A stretch of DNA of 64,000 bases from NCBI RefSeq assembly GCF_000786105.1, contig NZ_JTEV01000016.1:172168-236167 (forward strand), written 5' to 3'. The DNA is from Bdellovibrio sp. ArHS. GTDB taxonomy: Bacteria; Bdellovibrionota; Bdellovibrionia; Bdellovibrionales; Bdellovibrionaceae. Under the pieces are notes generated by a model that was given only the letters and a program-made list of their open reading frames with translations, ran no database searches and was not told the origin of the DNA. Shown here piece after piece: positions 50,479 through 59,438 of this stretch; the first letter of the stretch is position 1; each line of letters starts with the position of its first letter. The position numbers and the translations under genes are program-made.

Positions 50479-50709
50479 ATGAATTTAGGTTGGACTGAAA
50501 TCCTATTGATCGGCGGCATCGCACTTCTATTGTTTGGCCCAAGCAAACTTCCCGGTTTGGGACGTTCTTTGGGGGAATCTATCCGTGGCTTTAAAAAGGC
50601 TTTGAATGAAGATCCGCATGAGCGCGAGGCCAACCCGCAGATTTCTCAGAACAAAGAAAAACCTCTGAATCAATCTCAAGAGCAAAAAGACACTCATAAA
50701 CAATCATGA
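50479..50709 (+). CDS. tatA: Sec-independent translocase subunit TatA
   Basis: A 76-residue protein with the TatA/E layout: one short N-terminal helix (WTEILLIGGIALLLFGPSKLP) with the conserved FGP hinge, an amphipathic helix (GLGRSLGESIRGFKKALN), and a polar tail. TatA oligomers form the pore for folded twin-arginine proteins. tatB and tatC are not nearby. GAGGAG precedes ATG 50479. Its stop overlaps the selD start (ATGA). Confidence 0.95.
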   Translation: MNLGWTEILLIGGIALLLFGPSKLPGLGRSLGESIRGFKKALNEDPHEREANPQISQNKEKPLNQSQEQKDTHKQS

Positions 50710-51755
50710 GTTCTGAAAAAATCGCACTCACGCAAACTGTGCAAAAGGGAGGTTGTGCTGCGAAAGTGGCCGCCTCGGAACTTCGCCGCATTCTTCAGCA
50801 AGTGAAGTTTCCGGTGGCTCATCCAGCTTTGCTGGTGGATGGGGGACTTTTTGATGATGCGGCGATTTACAAGGTCACGGAAGACGTGGCTTTGGTGCAA
50901 ACCTTGGATTTTTTTACGCCCATCGTGGACACCCCAAAGCTCTTTGGCGAAATTGCCGCGGCCAATGCGTTGAGCGATGTCTATGCCATGGGCGGTCTGC
51001 CGAAAACGGCTTTAGGAATTTTAGCTTTTCCTTTAGCGACTCTGCCTGAATCCGTGATTGTCGATGTCATGCAAGGGGCCAGTGATAAAATCGCGGAAGC
51101 CAATGCCAACTTCGTCGGTGGACATTCAATTGACGATGACACTTTAAAATTCGGTCTTTCGGTCACAGGGTTTGTGCATCCTGCGCAGGTGTGGACAAAT
51201 GCCGGCGCTCAGGTGGGAGATCATTTGATTCTCACGAAACCTCTGGGGACAGGAACTTTGACGGCGGCTTTGAAACGTCGTGAGTCCTCTGAAGAGGACA
51301 TCGCGGAAGCTTTGCAAAGTATGGCGACCGTGAACAATGCCGTCGACTATTTGACGCCCGTGACGAAACCCTCGGTGCATGCCGCGACGGACATCACGGG
51401 ATTTGGCCTTTCGGGGCATGCAATGCAGATGGCAAATGCGAGCCAAGTCAGCTTACGAATTTCTTTGGAAAAGGTGCCACGTTTTGCCAAAGCTTTGACG
51501 TTCCTTGAAAAGGGTTTTTTGACGAAGGCCCATCGCTCCAATGCCCAGTACACTGAAGCTTCGATGGATGTCAAAAATCTGGATGATCTTCATAAGCTTC
51601 TGATTCACGACCCGCAAACTAGTGGAGGTCTGCTTTTAAGTGTTTCTCGCGAAATCAGTCGGGACGCTGTACAGGCCTTGCGAGCCAAGTTTAAATCTGC
51701 TGAAATCATTGGTGAGGTTTTACCTCGTCAGGATAACGCGGTGATTTTTGAATAG
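50706..51755 (+). CDS. selD: Selenide, water dikinase
   Basis: A 349-residue SelD. The active-site Cys17 and Lys20 (KGGCAAK) sit at the E. coli positions; a cysteine, not selenocysteine, is used. [51 protein letters not shown] and [10 protein letters not shown] are characteristic. It makes selenophosphate from selenide and ATP. It overlaps tatA and mnmH by short frames, so these form one unit. Only the tRNA-modifying branch of selenium use is visible here. Confidence 0.96.
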   Translation: MSSEKIALTQTVQKGGCAAKVAASELRRILQQVKFPVAHPALLVDGGLFDDAAIYKVTEDVALVQTLDFFTPIVDTPKLFGEIAAANALSDVYAMGGLPKTALGILAFPLATLPESVIVDVMQGASDKIAEANANFVGGHSIDDDTLKFGLSVTGFVHPAQVWTNAGAQVGDHLILTKPLGTGTLTAALKRRESSEEDIAEALQSMATVNNAVDYLTPVTKPSVHAATDITGFGLSGHAMQMANASQVSLRISLEKVPRFAKALTFLEKGFLTKAHRSNAQYTEASMDVKNLDDLHKLLIHDPQTSGGLLLSVSREISRDAVQALRAKFKSAEIIGEVLPRQDNAVIFE

Positions 51756-52887
51756 AATTGAATTTTCACAGTACAAGAATCTTTTCCTTTCCGGCGCTCC
51801 TTTAATTGATGTGCGTGCGCCCGTGGAATTTGCGCAAGGGCATTTGCCCGGGGCCGTGAATCTTCCCATTTTAAACGATGAAGAAAGAGCTCTTATCGGG
51901 ACAACCTATAAGCGCGAGGGGCAAGACGCCGCCGTGGCTTTGGGCTATCAGATTGTGTCTGGATCGGTGAAGGAAGCTCGGGTGCGACAGTGGCAACAGT
52001 TTGTGCAAGCCCATCCCGACACCGTGGTTTACTGTTTTCGCGGGGGCAAACGCTCTCAAATCACGCAAGCGTGGTTGGCGGAAGTGGGGATTCAGGTTCC
52101 TCTCATCGCGGGTGGTTATAAAAAAGCCCGGCAGTTTTTTTCAGATCAGTTGAATGACTTTTGTCTGCACCGTGAGCTTCTGGTGGTTTCCGGTCCTACC
52201 GGAAGCGGTAAAACCGAACTCTTGAAAGAGGTGAACAAGTTTCGTCCAACTTTGGATTTAGAATTTTTGGCGCGTCATCGCGGCTCGGCCTTTGGTTCTT
52301 TGCCGACGCCACAGCCGACCCAAGTCGACTTCGAAATTTCCTTGGCTTTGGAGTGTTTAAAGCTTGAGGACAAAAGGACTTCAGATGTTCGCCCTGTGGT
52401 GGAGGATGAAAGTCGCTTGATCGGGCGGGTCTGCCAACCCAAAGACTTCTTTGAAAGACTGCGCAGTTCTGAGGTCTTGTGGCTGGAAGAACCGTTTGAG
52501 GCACGAGTGCAGAATATCTTTTCTGATTATGTGATTAACACGGACATTGGCCGAAGCGCCTCGCCGCATTTTCGGTGCGCGGAAGAAGAGCAGATTTTGC
52601 GAAGTCAGGCGTTGAATCTGTTTGCGAAATACCGTCAGGCTGTTTTGTCGATCCACAGAAAGCTGGGCGGGGCCAGAAGTCAGGAAGTTCTTGCCGATCT
52701 GGAGCAGGCGGAGTCTAAGTTTTTGCAGCATGCCGACCTTGAACCGAACAAAGTGTGGATCGAAAAGCTGCTCCAGTACTACTATGATCCTTTATACCTT
52801 TCGTCTTTAGAGCGCCGACAAGTCCATGTGCTGTTCAAAGGTCCTCGAAAAGACGTTGTCGCCTTCCTGCAAAGCCTTTCCCGTTAG
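51748..52887 (+). CDS. mnmH: tRNA 2-selenouridine synthase MnmH (SelU)
   Basis: A 379-residue protein. An N-terminal rhodanese domain (about 1-125) carries catalytic Cys in YCFRGGKRS; a P-loop domain follows (GPTGSGKTEL). EDESRLIGR is family-specific. It uses selenophosphate from SelD to convert 2-thiouridine to 2-selenouridine at the tRNA wobble position. It starts with TTG at 51748, overlapping the selD stop by eight bases; no in-frame ATG offers a better site. Confidence 0.94.
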   Translation: MNRIEFSQYKNLFLSGAPLIDVRAPVEFAQGHLPGAVNLPILNDEERALIGTTYKREGQDAAVALGYQIVSGSVKEARVRQWQQFVQAHPDTVVYCFRGGKRSQITQAWLAEVGIQVPLIAGGYKKARQFFSDQLNDFCLHRELLVVSGPTGSGKTELLKEVNKFRPTLDLEFLARHRGSAFGSLPTPQPTQVDFEISLALECLKLEDKRTSDVRPVVEDESRLIGRVCQPKDFFERLRSSEVLWLEEPFEARVQNIFSDYVINTDIGRSASPHFRCAEEEQILRSQALNLFAKYRQAVLSIHRKLGGARSQEVLADLEQAESKFLQHADLEPNKVWIEKLLQYYYDPLYLSSLERRQVHVLFKGPRKDVVAFLQSLSR

Positions 52888-52990
52888 CGACGTTTTTGCT
52901 TTTTTCCGGGTGCGTTATCTGTTTGAAACGGCAAGATTTCGTCGCAAGATAGGGCGTTGCCAAATTTAACAACCCTTATGAGGAGACAAC

Positions 52991-53686
52991 ATGAATAAGT
53001 TAGTACTTGGCGGTCTCGTTGTAGCTGCTATGGCATTTACAACTGCTTGCCAAAAGAAAGTTAAGCTCGACACTGATATGAAAAAGGCGAGCTATGCTAT
53101 CGGTCAACAAATCGGTGGTAACTTGAAACAACAAAACATCGATTTCGATGCGGACGCTTTGGCGCAAGCTTTGAAAGATGCATCTGCGGGTAAAAACGAA
53201 ATGTCTAAAGAAGACATGCAAGCCGCGATGATGAAACTTCAAGAAATGGCGATGAAGAAACAACAAGAAGCTGCTGAAGGTAATGCTAAAGCAGGCAAAG
53301 ACTTCTTGGAAAAAAACAAATCAGCGGCTGGCGTGAAAACCACGGCTTCTGGTCTTCAGTACATCACTGAAAAAGAAGGCACAGGCGCTTCGCCAAAAAA
53401 AGAAGACGTAGTTAAAGTTCACTACAAAGGTACTTTGACGAACGGCGAACAGTTCGATTCTTCTTACGATCGTGGTCAACCTGCTGAATTCCCAGTAGGC
53501 GGCGTGATCCCAGGTTGGACAGAAGCTCTTCAATTGATGAAAGTTGGCGGCAAAGCAAAACTTTTCATCCCACCTGAATTGGCTTACGGTCCTTCTGGTC
53601 GTCCTGGTATCCCACCAAATTCAGTTTTGGTTTTCGACGTTGAGTTGATCGATATCGTTAAACAAGATACAAAAAAGAAAAAATAA
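52991..53686 (+). CDS. FKBP-type peptidyl-prolyl isomerase lipoprotein (FkpA/Mip-like)
   Basis: A 231-residue product with a lipoprotein signal (LVLGGLVVAAMAFTTAC), a helical dimerisation domain (about 25-115; KKASYAIGQQIGGNLKQQ is typical of FKBP_N), and a C-terminal FKBP domain (VVKVHYKGTLTNGEQFDSSYDRGQPAEFPVGGVIPGWTEALQLMKVGGKAKLFIPPELAYG). It catalyses proline isomerisation and acts as a periplasmic chaperone. Codon use is biased to a limited set (GGT, GCT, AAA), as in highly expressed genes. GAGGAGA precedes ATG. It shares one base with the pdxH start. Confidence 0.95.
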   Translation: MNKLVLGGLVVAAMAFTTACQKKVKLDTDMKKASYAIGQQIGGNLKQQNIDFDADALAQALKDASAGKNEMSKEDMQAAMMKLQEMAMKKQQEAAEGNAKAGKDFLEKNKSAAGVKTTASGLQYITEKEGTGASPKKEDVVKVHYKGTLTNGEQFDSSYDRGQPAEFPVGGVIPGWTEALQLMKVGGKAKLFIPPELAYGPSGRPGIPPNSVLVFDVELIDIVKQDTKKKK

Positions 53687-54273
53687 TGATCGATATATCG
53701 ATAGATCCTTTTCAGCATTTTGATCGCCTCCTTAAAGAGGCGATCGCAAAGCAAGTTCCTGAGGCCAATGCTATGTCTGTGGCCACAGTGGATGAAAAGG
53801 GTGTGCCCTCCGTTCGCATCGTCTATCTTAAAGAGGTGTCGAAGGGGGGCTTTGTTTTTTATGGCAATTACCTAAGCCATAAAGGAAAAGACATTGAAGC
53901 CAATCCCACGCTTTGTCTGAATTTCTACTGGCCTGTTTTATGGCAGCAAATCCGTATCACCGGAAAGGCCGAAAAAATTTCGGCTGAGGAAAGCGATGCC
54001 TACTTCGCGACGCGTCCGCGTCTGAGTCAAATCGGAGCCTGGGCTTCCCATCAAAGTGAAGTCATCCCGGATCGGGACTGGTTAGCACGACGTGTGGCGG
54101 AATATGAAAAGCAATTTGATGGCCAAGTGGTCTCACGTCCTCCGCATTGGGGTGGTTGGCGAGTAATCCCAACCGAAATCGAATTCTGGTTCGGTTTGAG
54201 CGGCCGTCTGCATGAACGCTTTATTTATCAAAAAACAGATTCTGGCTGGAAGACTTTTCAGCGCAGTCCTTGA
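53686..54273 (+). CDS. pdxH: Pyridoxamine 5'-phosphate oxidase
   Basis: A 195-residue flavoenzyme. VPSVRIVYLKEVSKGGFVFYGNYLSHKGKDIEANPTLCLNFYWP and QIRITGKAEKIS bind FMN; RPRLSQIGAWASHQSEVI and PPHWGGWRVIPTEIEFWFG close with the family C-terminus RLHERFIY. It forms pyridoxal phosphate, the cofactor used for instance by IlvE in this window. The ATG overlaps the FKBP stop (TAATG), so the two are co-translated. Confidence 0.95.
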   Translation: MIDISIDPFQHFDRLLKEAIAKQVPEANAMSVATVDEKGVPSVRIVYLKEVSKGGFVFYGNYLSHKGKDIEANPTLCLNFYWPVLWQQIRITGKAEKISAEESDAYFATRPRLSQIGAWASHQSEVIPDRDWLARRVAEYEKQFDGQVVSRPPHWGGWRVIPTEIEFWFGLSGRLHERFIYQKTDSGWKTFQRSP

Positions 54274-54355
54274 TTCTTCCTTTTCGTTTTCAGTCTTGAA
54301 CTGTAGGCTTCGTCCATCTAGTCCTGCTTCATGGATAGGGGTTGCGTCGTTTTTC

Positions 54356-54375
54356 AATCAAACTTAAGCTTGATT
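54356..54375. promoter_or_regulatory. Near-perfect 20-base palindrome upstream of an unknown gene
   Basis: AATCAA-A-CTTAAG-C-TTGATT is a palindrome except for one position pair. It ends 14 bases before the ATG at 54390 and probably overlaps the promoter or transcript start, as an operator would. No regulator gene is adjacent. Confidence 0.4.
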
Positions 54376-54389
54376 ACACGAGGTGGTCG

Positions 54390-55277
54390 ATGAGGGAGAC
54401 AGAGTATTTGCGGAAATTGCTGGAAGATGGCTTCTTGCAAGACCTCAATGCCATCATGGCGCAACTTCTTGGTCGAAATGCCAAGTTCGTCATCGGTGTC
54501 GCGCACTTGCACAACAGTCCTCGCGTGAAGCCTCTTGGTAAGGAAGTGGTCGAACTTGCCGATGTCATGTTTCATTTGGACTTTGAATATGGAGTCGCAG
54601 GTGATCCGCAAAAGCGCTTAAATGAAAAGCGCGCTTATCTTTTTCAAGTGAAGCAGACAGAAAATGAAGACAATGCTTCGACCCGGAATCAGAAAGCTCT
54701 TTATGAATGGCGTGATAAGTTTGCCATCGAGACGCCTCTTCAGATCGATCCCAAACAAACGCTTCGCGATTTTTCCAATTCTTCAGAAATCAAAAAAAGT
54801 GGTTTTTGGTTTATTGATGATGCGCGAACGAATGATCAGATCTCGGAAAAGATTTTGCAAGAAAAGTCGCCCCGCCTGGAGCATCGTGATGGCGGCAACG
54901 TTGGGCCGATATTTGATATGAAGAATTTTTTAGGAGCGCTGGTTAAAGCTGAAGCAGGGCGAGCTTCTGATCTTACGGATGACTGGTCGATAATAATTAA
55001 TGAAATTATTAAATACAAAACAGAGAAGGGTCCTGAAAAATGGGCGACAACGGGCTCAGCCTTTCACGCTCTTCCCGTGGAATGGCCAAGCTTAAATGTC
55101 AGCTTCACGAGTATATGGCTTGAGATCTGGAAGAAATTTAAGAATTTTTTTTCCAAAACCCCTGACCAAGACGAAAACAGGAAGCGGCCGTTTATCTTGA
55201 TCTCCATTCGAGTCTATACGTCCGAATATAAAGAAAATGTTTTCTGGTCGATCGACAGAAGTCGTTCGAAAAATTAA
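54390..55277 (+). CDS. Unknown protein with a possible PD-(D/E)xK-like nuclease core
   Basis: ATG 54390 follows GAGGTGG; 295 residues, no signal peptide. An N-terminal segment EVVELADVMFHLDFEYG...RAYLFQVKQTEN places Glu, Asp, and QxK on successive strands, which resembles variant PD-(D/E)xK nucleases. A polar helical middle and a hydrophobic patch (SIWLEIWKKFKNFFSK) follow, then strands RPFILISIRVYTS. The family is not recognised. It is flanked by housekeeping genes, with its own palindromic upstream site, and is convergent with a GNAT gene (four-base overlap of stops). Confidence 0.6.
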   Translation: MRETEYLRKLLEDGFLQDLNAIMAQLLGRNAKFVIGVAHLHNSPRVKPLGKEVVELADVMFHLDFEYGVAGDPQKRLNEKRAYLFQVKQTENEDNASTRNQKALYEWRDKFAIETPLQIDPKQTLRDFSNSSEIKKSGFWFIDDARTNDQISEKILQEKSPRLEHRDGGNVGPIFDMKNFLGALVKAEAGRASDLTDDWSIIINEIIKYKTEKGPEKWATTGSAFHALPVEWPSLNVSFTSIWLEIWKKFKNFFSKTPDQDENRKRPFILISIRVYTSEYKENVFWSIDRSRSKN

Positions 55278-55840
55278 AACTCTTCCCGTGTCAGCGCCCA
55301 GATTTCCATGTCGGACCATTTGCCATTGACGTGCAAGCGGCGTTTGCTGACGCCTTCTTTACGCAGGCCCAAAGCTTTTGCAGTTTTTAGTGATCTTTTG
55401 TTTTTAGGTGAAATGCCGGCTTCCACGCGGTGCAGTTTTAGATTTTTAAAGGCCAGTTGGATGGTGGCTTTGCAGGCCTCTTGGGCATAGCCTTGCCCCC
55501 AGTAAATATTGAAGATTTGATAACCCAGGTAGGCGTTTTGAAAAATCCCGCGCGAGATATCCATCAAGGTCACGCGACCCAAAAGCATGCCGTCGTCTTT
55601 GCGGAAAACCCCAAAAGAATAAAATTTATCCGTTTGTCTTTGTTTCAACTGTTCTTTAAGCAGCTCTTTGAATTTCTTCTTCGTGAGTTCACTGTCAGCC
55701 CAATTGGTTTCATCCCATTCGTTTTGGGGTGGCCGCAGAGAAGAATACGCTTGGGCCCAGTTTTCATAGTCATAGTCCGCGAAAGGACGAATCACCAGGC
55801 GTTTTGTTTTTTTATAAAGAGGCAGATCGATGGATTTCAT
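55274..55840 (-). CDS. GNAT acetyltransferase, RimJ/RimL type
   Basis: A 188-residue N-acetyltransferase. TKRLVIRPFADYDYENWAQAY opens the RimJ-like family; the acetyl-CoA loop lies near YQIFNIYWGQGYAQEACKATIQLAFKNLKLHRVEAGISPKNKRSLKTAKALGLRKEGVSKRRL, with the Q-x-x-G-x-A core. It may acetylate a ribosomal protein N-terminus or a small amine; the target is unknown. It overlaps the end of the upstream PEGA-like gene by 29 bases. Confidence 0.92.
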   Translation of the reverse strand: MKSIDLPLYKKTKRLVIRPFADYDYENWAQAYSSLRPPQNEWDETNWADSELTKKKFKELLKEQLKQRQTDKFYSFGVFRKDDGMLLGRVTLMDISRGIFQNAYLGYQIFNIYWGQGYAQEACKATIQLAFKNLKLHRVEAGISPKNKRSLKTAKALGLRKEGVSKRRLHVNGKWSDMEIWALTREEF

Positions 55841-56120
55841 TCTTGATCAGTCTAAGGGGCACACGGTCTAAGTTGCAATAGTAATAGGAAAGAGTGTGCT
55901 CACTGCGAACGGTGGCGTGGTGATCGTGATGGCCGACCATCTTGATTATGATGTTCACGTCTTTGCCTTTGGGAATGGCGATGGCTTTAGGCGTCCGGTA
56001 GTTGGTCTTTTTGCCTTCCACCCAAATTTCAGCGCCTTCTTGTTCTGAAACCACCATACAAAGACAGTGTGGTGCTTTATCAAATCCCAAAAGTTCTTTT
56101 AGATTTTTAAACCAAGCCAT
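55812..56120 (-). CDS. Small PEGA-like domain protein
   Basis: A 102-residue protein after GGGAG at ATG 56120. The middle reads GAEIWVEGKKTNYRTPKAIAIPKGKDVNIIIKMVGH, the layout of a PEGA beta-domain (strand, xPxxI, VxL). PEGA domains usually sit on surface proteins; this one lacks a signal peptide. Its 3' end overlaps the GNAT gene, so they form one unit. The function is unknown. Confidence 0.65.
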   Translation of the reverse strand: MAWFKNLKELLGFDKAPHCLCMVVSEQEGAEIWVEGKKTNYRTPKAIAIPKGKDVNIIIKMVGHHDHHATVRSEHTLSYYYCNLDRVPLRLIKNEIHRSASL

Positions 56121-56201
56121 AACGCTCCCAAAATCGAAAATGGGTTTAGCACAGCTTGGTTTTAGAGTCCTAGAGTTTTAATGAAAACTGGACCTGTTTT
56201 T

Positions 56202-56591
56202 TTAATGAAGGGCGTGAGGCGCAATAAGGAAGAACTCAGGGATTTCGACGCTGAAGCTCTCTCCGCTTTCGGATACGAAGTAGTATTTTCCCTGCATGCT
56301 GCCGGTTGACGCATTGAGTGGACAAGCGCTGTCGTATTCGAAAGTTTGCCCAGGTTGGATTTTGGGTTGGATTCCGACAACCCCGGGGCCGCGGACCTCT
56401 TCCTTTTTGCCCGAGGAGTCCATAATAATCCAATGACGACTCATCAATTGGGCCGGCATAGACCCTTTGTTGGTGATGGCGATTTTATACGCGAAGAAAT
56501 GATATCCCTGCTCAGGACGGGATTCTGAGGGAACGTAGACCACCTTCGCGGAAATCTGAAAATCAGGAGTCGTTGTTTTTTGCATTGCCAT
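56202..56591 (-). CDS. apaG: ApaG-family protein
   Basis: From ATG 56591 the protein has 129 residues (ATG 56585 is equally possible; neither has a clear ribosome site). The fibronectin-like ApaG signature is complete: YHFFAYKIAITNKGSMPAQLMSRHWIIMDSSG and VRGPGVVGIQPKIQPGQTFEYDSACPLNASTGSMQGKYYF, ending FSVEIPEFFLIAP. ApaG is linked to Co2+/Mg2+ resistance and to nucleoside polyphosphate metabolism in other bacteria; the molecular role is not settled. Confidence 0.94.
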   Translation of the reverse strand: MAMQKTTTPDFQISAKVVYVPSESRPEQGYHFFAYKIAITNKGSMPAQLMSRHWIIMDSSGKKEEVRGPGVVGIQPKIQPGQTFEYDSACPLNASTGSMQGKYYFVSESGESFSVEIPEFFLIAPHALH

Positions 56592-56672
56592 AGTGAAATA
56601 AAGGATAAATTCGTCCACAAAAAAGGTCAATGGCCGAACCTTTTAGATCTGCAATGTTGTGCGAAAATACAG

Positions 56673-57704
56673 TTATTTAAGAATGAGGTTCTCGATTTCA
56701 AACACAATGGGGTTGTGGTCTGACGGAAAATGGGATTTTGCATCCATCGTCCGTGGGATGTCTCGTTCCATGCCAAACTCATCTTTATACTTATGAACAT
56801 GCGCAGAGCCAGCTTTGATTAGTTTTTGCAGAGTGGGGGATAAGAAGGCGAAATCGATCTGACGTCCTTCGACTCTTTGGCCATTGCGAACCTGATAAAA
56901 AGTGGCGCGAGCCTCTTGCGCAAGATTCATCACCTCAAAGACATCCTTGAGGGGTGTCTGAGAATAAATGTCTTTAAACTCTTCATCGGTATTAATCAGG
57001 CTGGCGTTTCCGTTAAAATCGCCGGCCATCAGGATCGGGACGTCGGGATGTACGGTTTCAAGTTCGCGGTAAATTTCCAGCAGCGTGCGAAGCTCTGCCT
57101 GGCGACGTTCAAAACCATTTGGGTCAATGCGTTCCGGATCCAAGCGGGATTTCAGGTGAGACAGTAAGATAATAAAGAAGGGTTTTTCTTTGTCTGTTTT
57201 GAAAAGTCGCAGCTCTGCCACATCCCGGGAAAAGCGGTGACTGGTTGTGACTTTGCCGCCCTTGACGGGATACCCGCTTTGCAGGCTTTGTCGCTCATGC
57301 GGGTAAAGGTAATTGATCGGTCGGTTTTTGTTGGATTGAAGATCGAAATAAAAGGGCGAATTCTTACGAATCAAAAAGCCGACGTCGATGTTTCTTTCTG
57401 AGTTTCCCTCAATCAAACAAGGCGAATACGCATCATCCATAAAGAGATGGTTGAAGTTTTTTAAGGACTCAAAACCACCGACTTCGCACAGCATAACGAT
57501 GTCGGCATTGATCTCTTTCAGGGCTTTGGCGATATCCCCGGTTTTTTTAAGTGATTTATTTTCGTAAACGGATGACGACAGTCTTTGCCACTGAGTTTCG
57601 CTCAATTCTAGAACTTCCTTGCCTGGTGTTCCGTCGAACATCAAAAAGAGGTTCTCTGCATTGAGTAAGCATAATTTTAAATTTGTGGTCTCAGTCCACG
57701 TCAT
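56673..57704 (-). CDS. Endonuclease/exonuclease/phosphatase-family protein
   Basis: A 343-residue protein of the DNase I-like superfamily. Metal and catalytic residues are in LNAENLF (Asn), DIVMLCEVGG (Glu), ILLSHLKSR (His), MAGDFNGN (Asp, Asn), and FPSDHNPI (Asp-His at the C-terminus). There is no signal peptide, so it would act in the cytoplasm unless exported otherwise. The substrate could be DNA, RNA or a phosphoester. Its start is divergent from the aminopeptidase gene with a 56-base gap. Confidence 0.92.
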   Translation of the reverse strand: MTWTETTNLKLCLLNAENLFLMFDGTPGKEVLELSETQWQRLSSSVYENKSLKKTGDIAKALKEINADIVMLCEVGGFESLKNFNHLFMDDAYSPCLIEGNSERNIDVGFLIRKNSPFYFDLQSNKNRPINYLYPHERQSLQSGYPVKGGKVTTSHRFSRDVAELRLFKTDKEKPFFIILLSHLKSRLDPERIDPNGFERRQAELRTLLEIYRELETVHPDVPILMAGDFNGNASLINTDEEFKDIYSQTPLKDVFEVMNLAQEARATFYQVRNGQRVEGRQIDFAFLSPTLQKLIKAGSAHVHKYKDEFGMERDIPRTMDAKSHFPSDHNPIVFEIENLILK

Positions 57705-57760
57705 ATTATGATTTTACGGAATTTTTCGTCCTAATCACAAACTAAAAGTGAGGAAATACA

Positions 57761-59296
57761 GTGGCTAAAAAAACCGCCTCGGCAAAAACTTCGAATAAAA
57801 TTCATTTCCGTTCCTGGATTGAAACTTTCGACATCGGCAAAGAACTTAAAGTAAAGAATGAATTGACAGGCTTTGTCTATTTTCTGGGTGTGGACGATAG
57901 TGCTAAATTCACCTCCTGGGTCCAACAGCACTCTTTGCCTTGGCAGGCCTCTTCTTTAAAACAGAATGACAAGGACTTTGTTTATTTTGTGGGGCAGCAG
58001 GGGCCCGTGTGGATTCTTCGCTCGCGCAAAAAGAACAGTGTTGGTCACGACGGTTTGATCGATGAATCCGGCTACACTTGGGCGCGTGATCAGTTTGGCT
58101 CTTTGGTCGCCCATTTCAAAGCCCATCATCTTAATGCAGTCCAAATTGAATTTCATGGCACGGAAGCGGATCAGGACTTGGGAGCTTTGGTCGGCATGGA
58201 TATCGCCACGTATAATTTCCGTCAATTTGTGGACGGTAAGCAGTTGGCAGACCTTCCCAAAGTCAGTTTGAAAAAGACCTTGGGAAGCTTCGATAAGAAT
58301 ATCGTGAAAGAGGCGATGATTCGCGCGCGCGCGGTGAATTTGGCTCGCCATTTGGTAAATCTTCCACCGAATGATTTAAACCCTGAATCCTTTGCGGAAA
58401 TCGCGGCAAAGCGACTGGCCTTTCCAACCACTTTGAAAGTGGCGATTTGGGATGCTAAAAAATTGGTCCAAGAAAAAATGGGATTGCACGTCGGCGTAGG
58501 GCAAGGAGCCGAACATGGGCCGTGCATGGTTCATCTGAAATACCGTCCTGCTAAAAAATCAAAATTAAAGCCGGTGGCTTTTGTCGGAAAAGGTATCACC
58601 TTCGATACTGGTGGCTTGGACATCAAACCTTCTTCGGCGATGCGCTTGATGAAGAAGGATATGGGTGGTGCGGCCAGCGTGATCGGTCTGGCTTTGTGGG
58701 TGGCTGAAAGTAACTATCCGGGGCCTGTGGATTTCTATTTGGCTTTAGCGGAAAATGCGGTGGATGGAAAATCCTTCCGTCCTAGTGACGTACTTACGGC
58801 GCGCAATGGGCTTCGTGTTGAAATTGATAACACCGATGCGGAAGGTCGTTTGGTGTTGGCCGATGTGTTAGACGTCGCCTGCACTGTCAAAGGGGCGGAT
58901 GAGCCTGAATACGTCATTGACGTCGCCACTTTAACCGGGGCGATCAAAGTCGGTTTAGGTGCTGAAATCGCCGGACTTTTTTCAAATGATGATAACTTGG
59001 CTGCGGCTTTGACTCGGGCCGGTCAGCGCGCCGGTGATCTGAACTGGCGTATGCCTTTGTTTGAAAAATATTTTGGCGAGATGTCATCTCCCTTTGCCGA
59101 TTTTAAAAATTCAGGCGGCGGTTTCGGCGGAGCCATCACCGCAGCTTTATTCCTGCAAAAATTCGTGCGTGGAAAAAAATGGGCCCACTTAGACGTGTAT
59201 GCCTGGTCGGACAAAGCGCATGGAGCTTTGACTTCCAGTGGTGGCAGTGGTCAGCCCGTTCAATGTTTGATCGAGTTTTTGACGAAGAGAATTTAG
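57761..59296 (+). CDS. Leucyl aminopeptidase, M17 family (PepA-like)
   Basis: A 511-residue enzyme starting at GTG 57761 after AGGA. The metal-binding sequence is complete: GKGITFDTGGLDIKPSSAMRLMKKDMGGAASV (Lys and Asp ligands), then NTDAEGRLVLADVL (Asp and Glu ligands, catalytic Arg). The N-terminal domain (about 1-190) is less conserved. It removes N-terminal residues from peptides and so fits a protein-digesting lifestyle. Basic N-terminus (AKKTASAKTSNK), no signal peptide. Confidence 0.94.
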   Translation: MAKKTASAKTSNKIHFRSWIETFDIGKELKVKNELTGFVYFLGVDDSAKFTSWVQQHSLPWQASSLKQNDKDFVYFVGQQGPVWILRSRKKNSVGHDGLIDESGYTWARDQFGSLVAHFKAHHLNAVQIEFHGTEADQDLGALVGMDIATYNFRQFVDGKQLADLPKVSLKKTLGSFDKNIVKEAMIRARAVNLARHLVNLPPNDLNPESFAEIAAKRLAFPTTLKVAIWDAKKLVQEKMGLHVGVGQGAEHGPCMVHLKYRPAKKSKLKPVAFVGKGITFDTGGLDIKPSSAMRLMKKDMGGAASVIGLALWVAESNYPGPVDFYLALAENAVDGKSFRPSDVLTARNGLRVEIDNTDAEGRLVLADVLDVACTVKGADEPEYVIDVATLTGAIKVGLGAEIAGLFSNDDNLAAALTRAGQRAGDLNWRMPLFEKYFGEMSSPFADFKNSGGGFGGAITAALFLQKFVRGKKWAHLDVYAWSDKAHGALTSSGGSGQPVQCLIEFLTKRI

Positions 59297-59309
59297 AAAA
59301 TTTTTAAGA

Positions 59310-59438
59310 CTAGATGATTCTTTTCTTTCGACGGGCTTTGCGATCATGGATCACATAGCCCAAGATAACCATGGACGAGATAAAGATTATCCCAAACAAG
59401 ATCTCAAGGTTGTAGATAAAATCCAGCAGTCGAATCAT
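59310..59438 (-). CDS. Short single-helix membrane protein
   Basis: An intact 42-codon frame with one hydrophobic helix (LEILFGIIFISSMVILGYVI) and a basic end (HDRKARRKKRII), so the C-terminus is probably cytoplasmic. It starts at ATG 59438 and ends 13 bases past the aminopeptidase stop. The ribosome site is weak. The topology is convincing, but the gene is unproven. Confidence 0.5.
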   Translation of the reverse strand: MIRLLDFIYNLEILFGIIFISSMVILGYVIHDRKARRKKRII

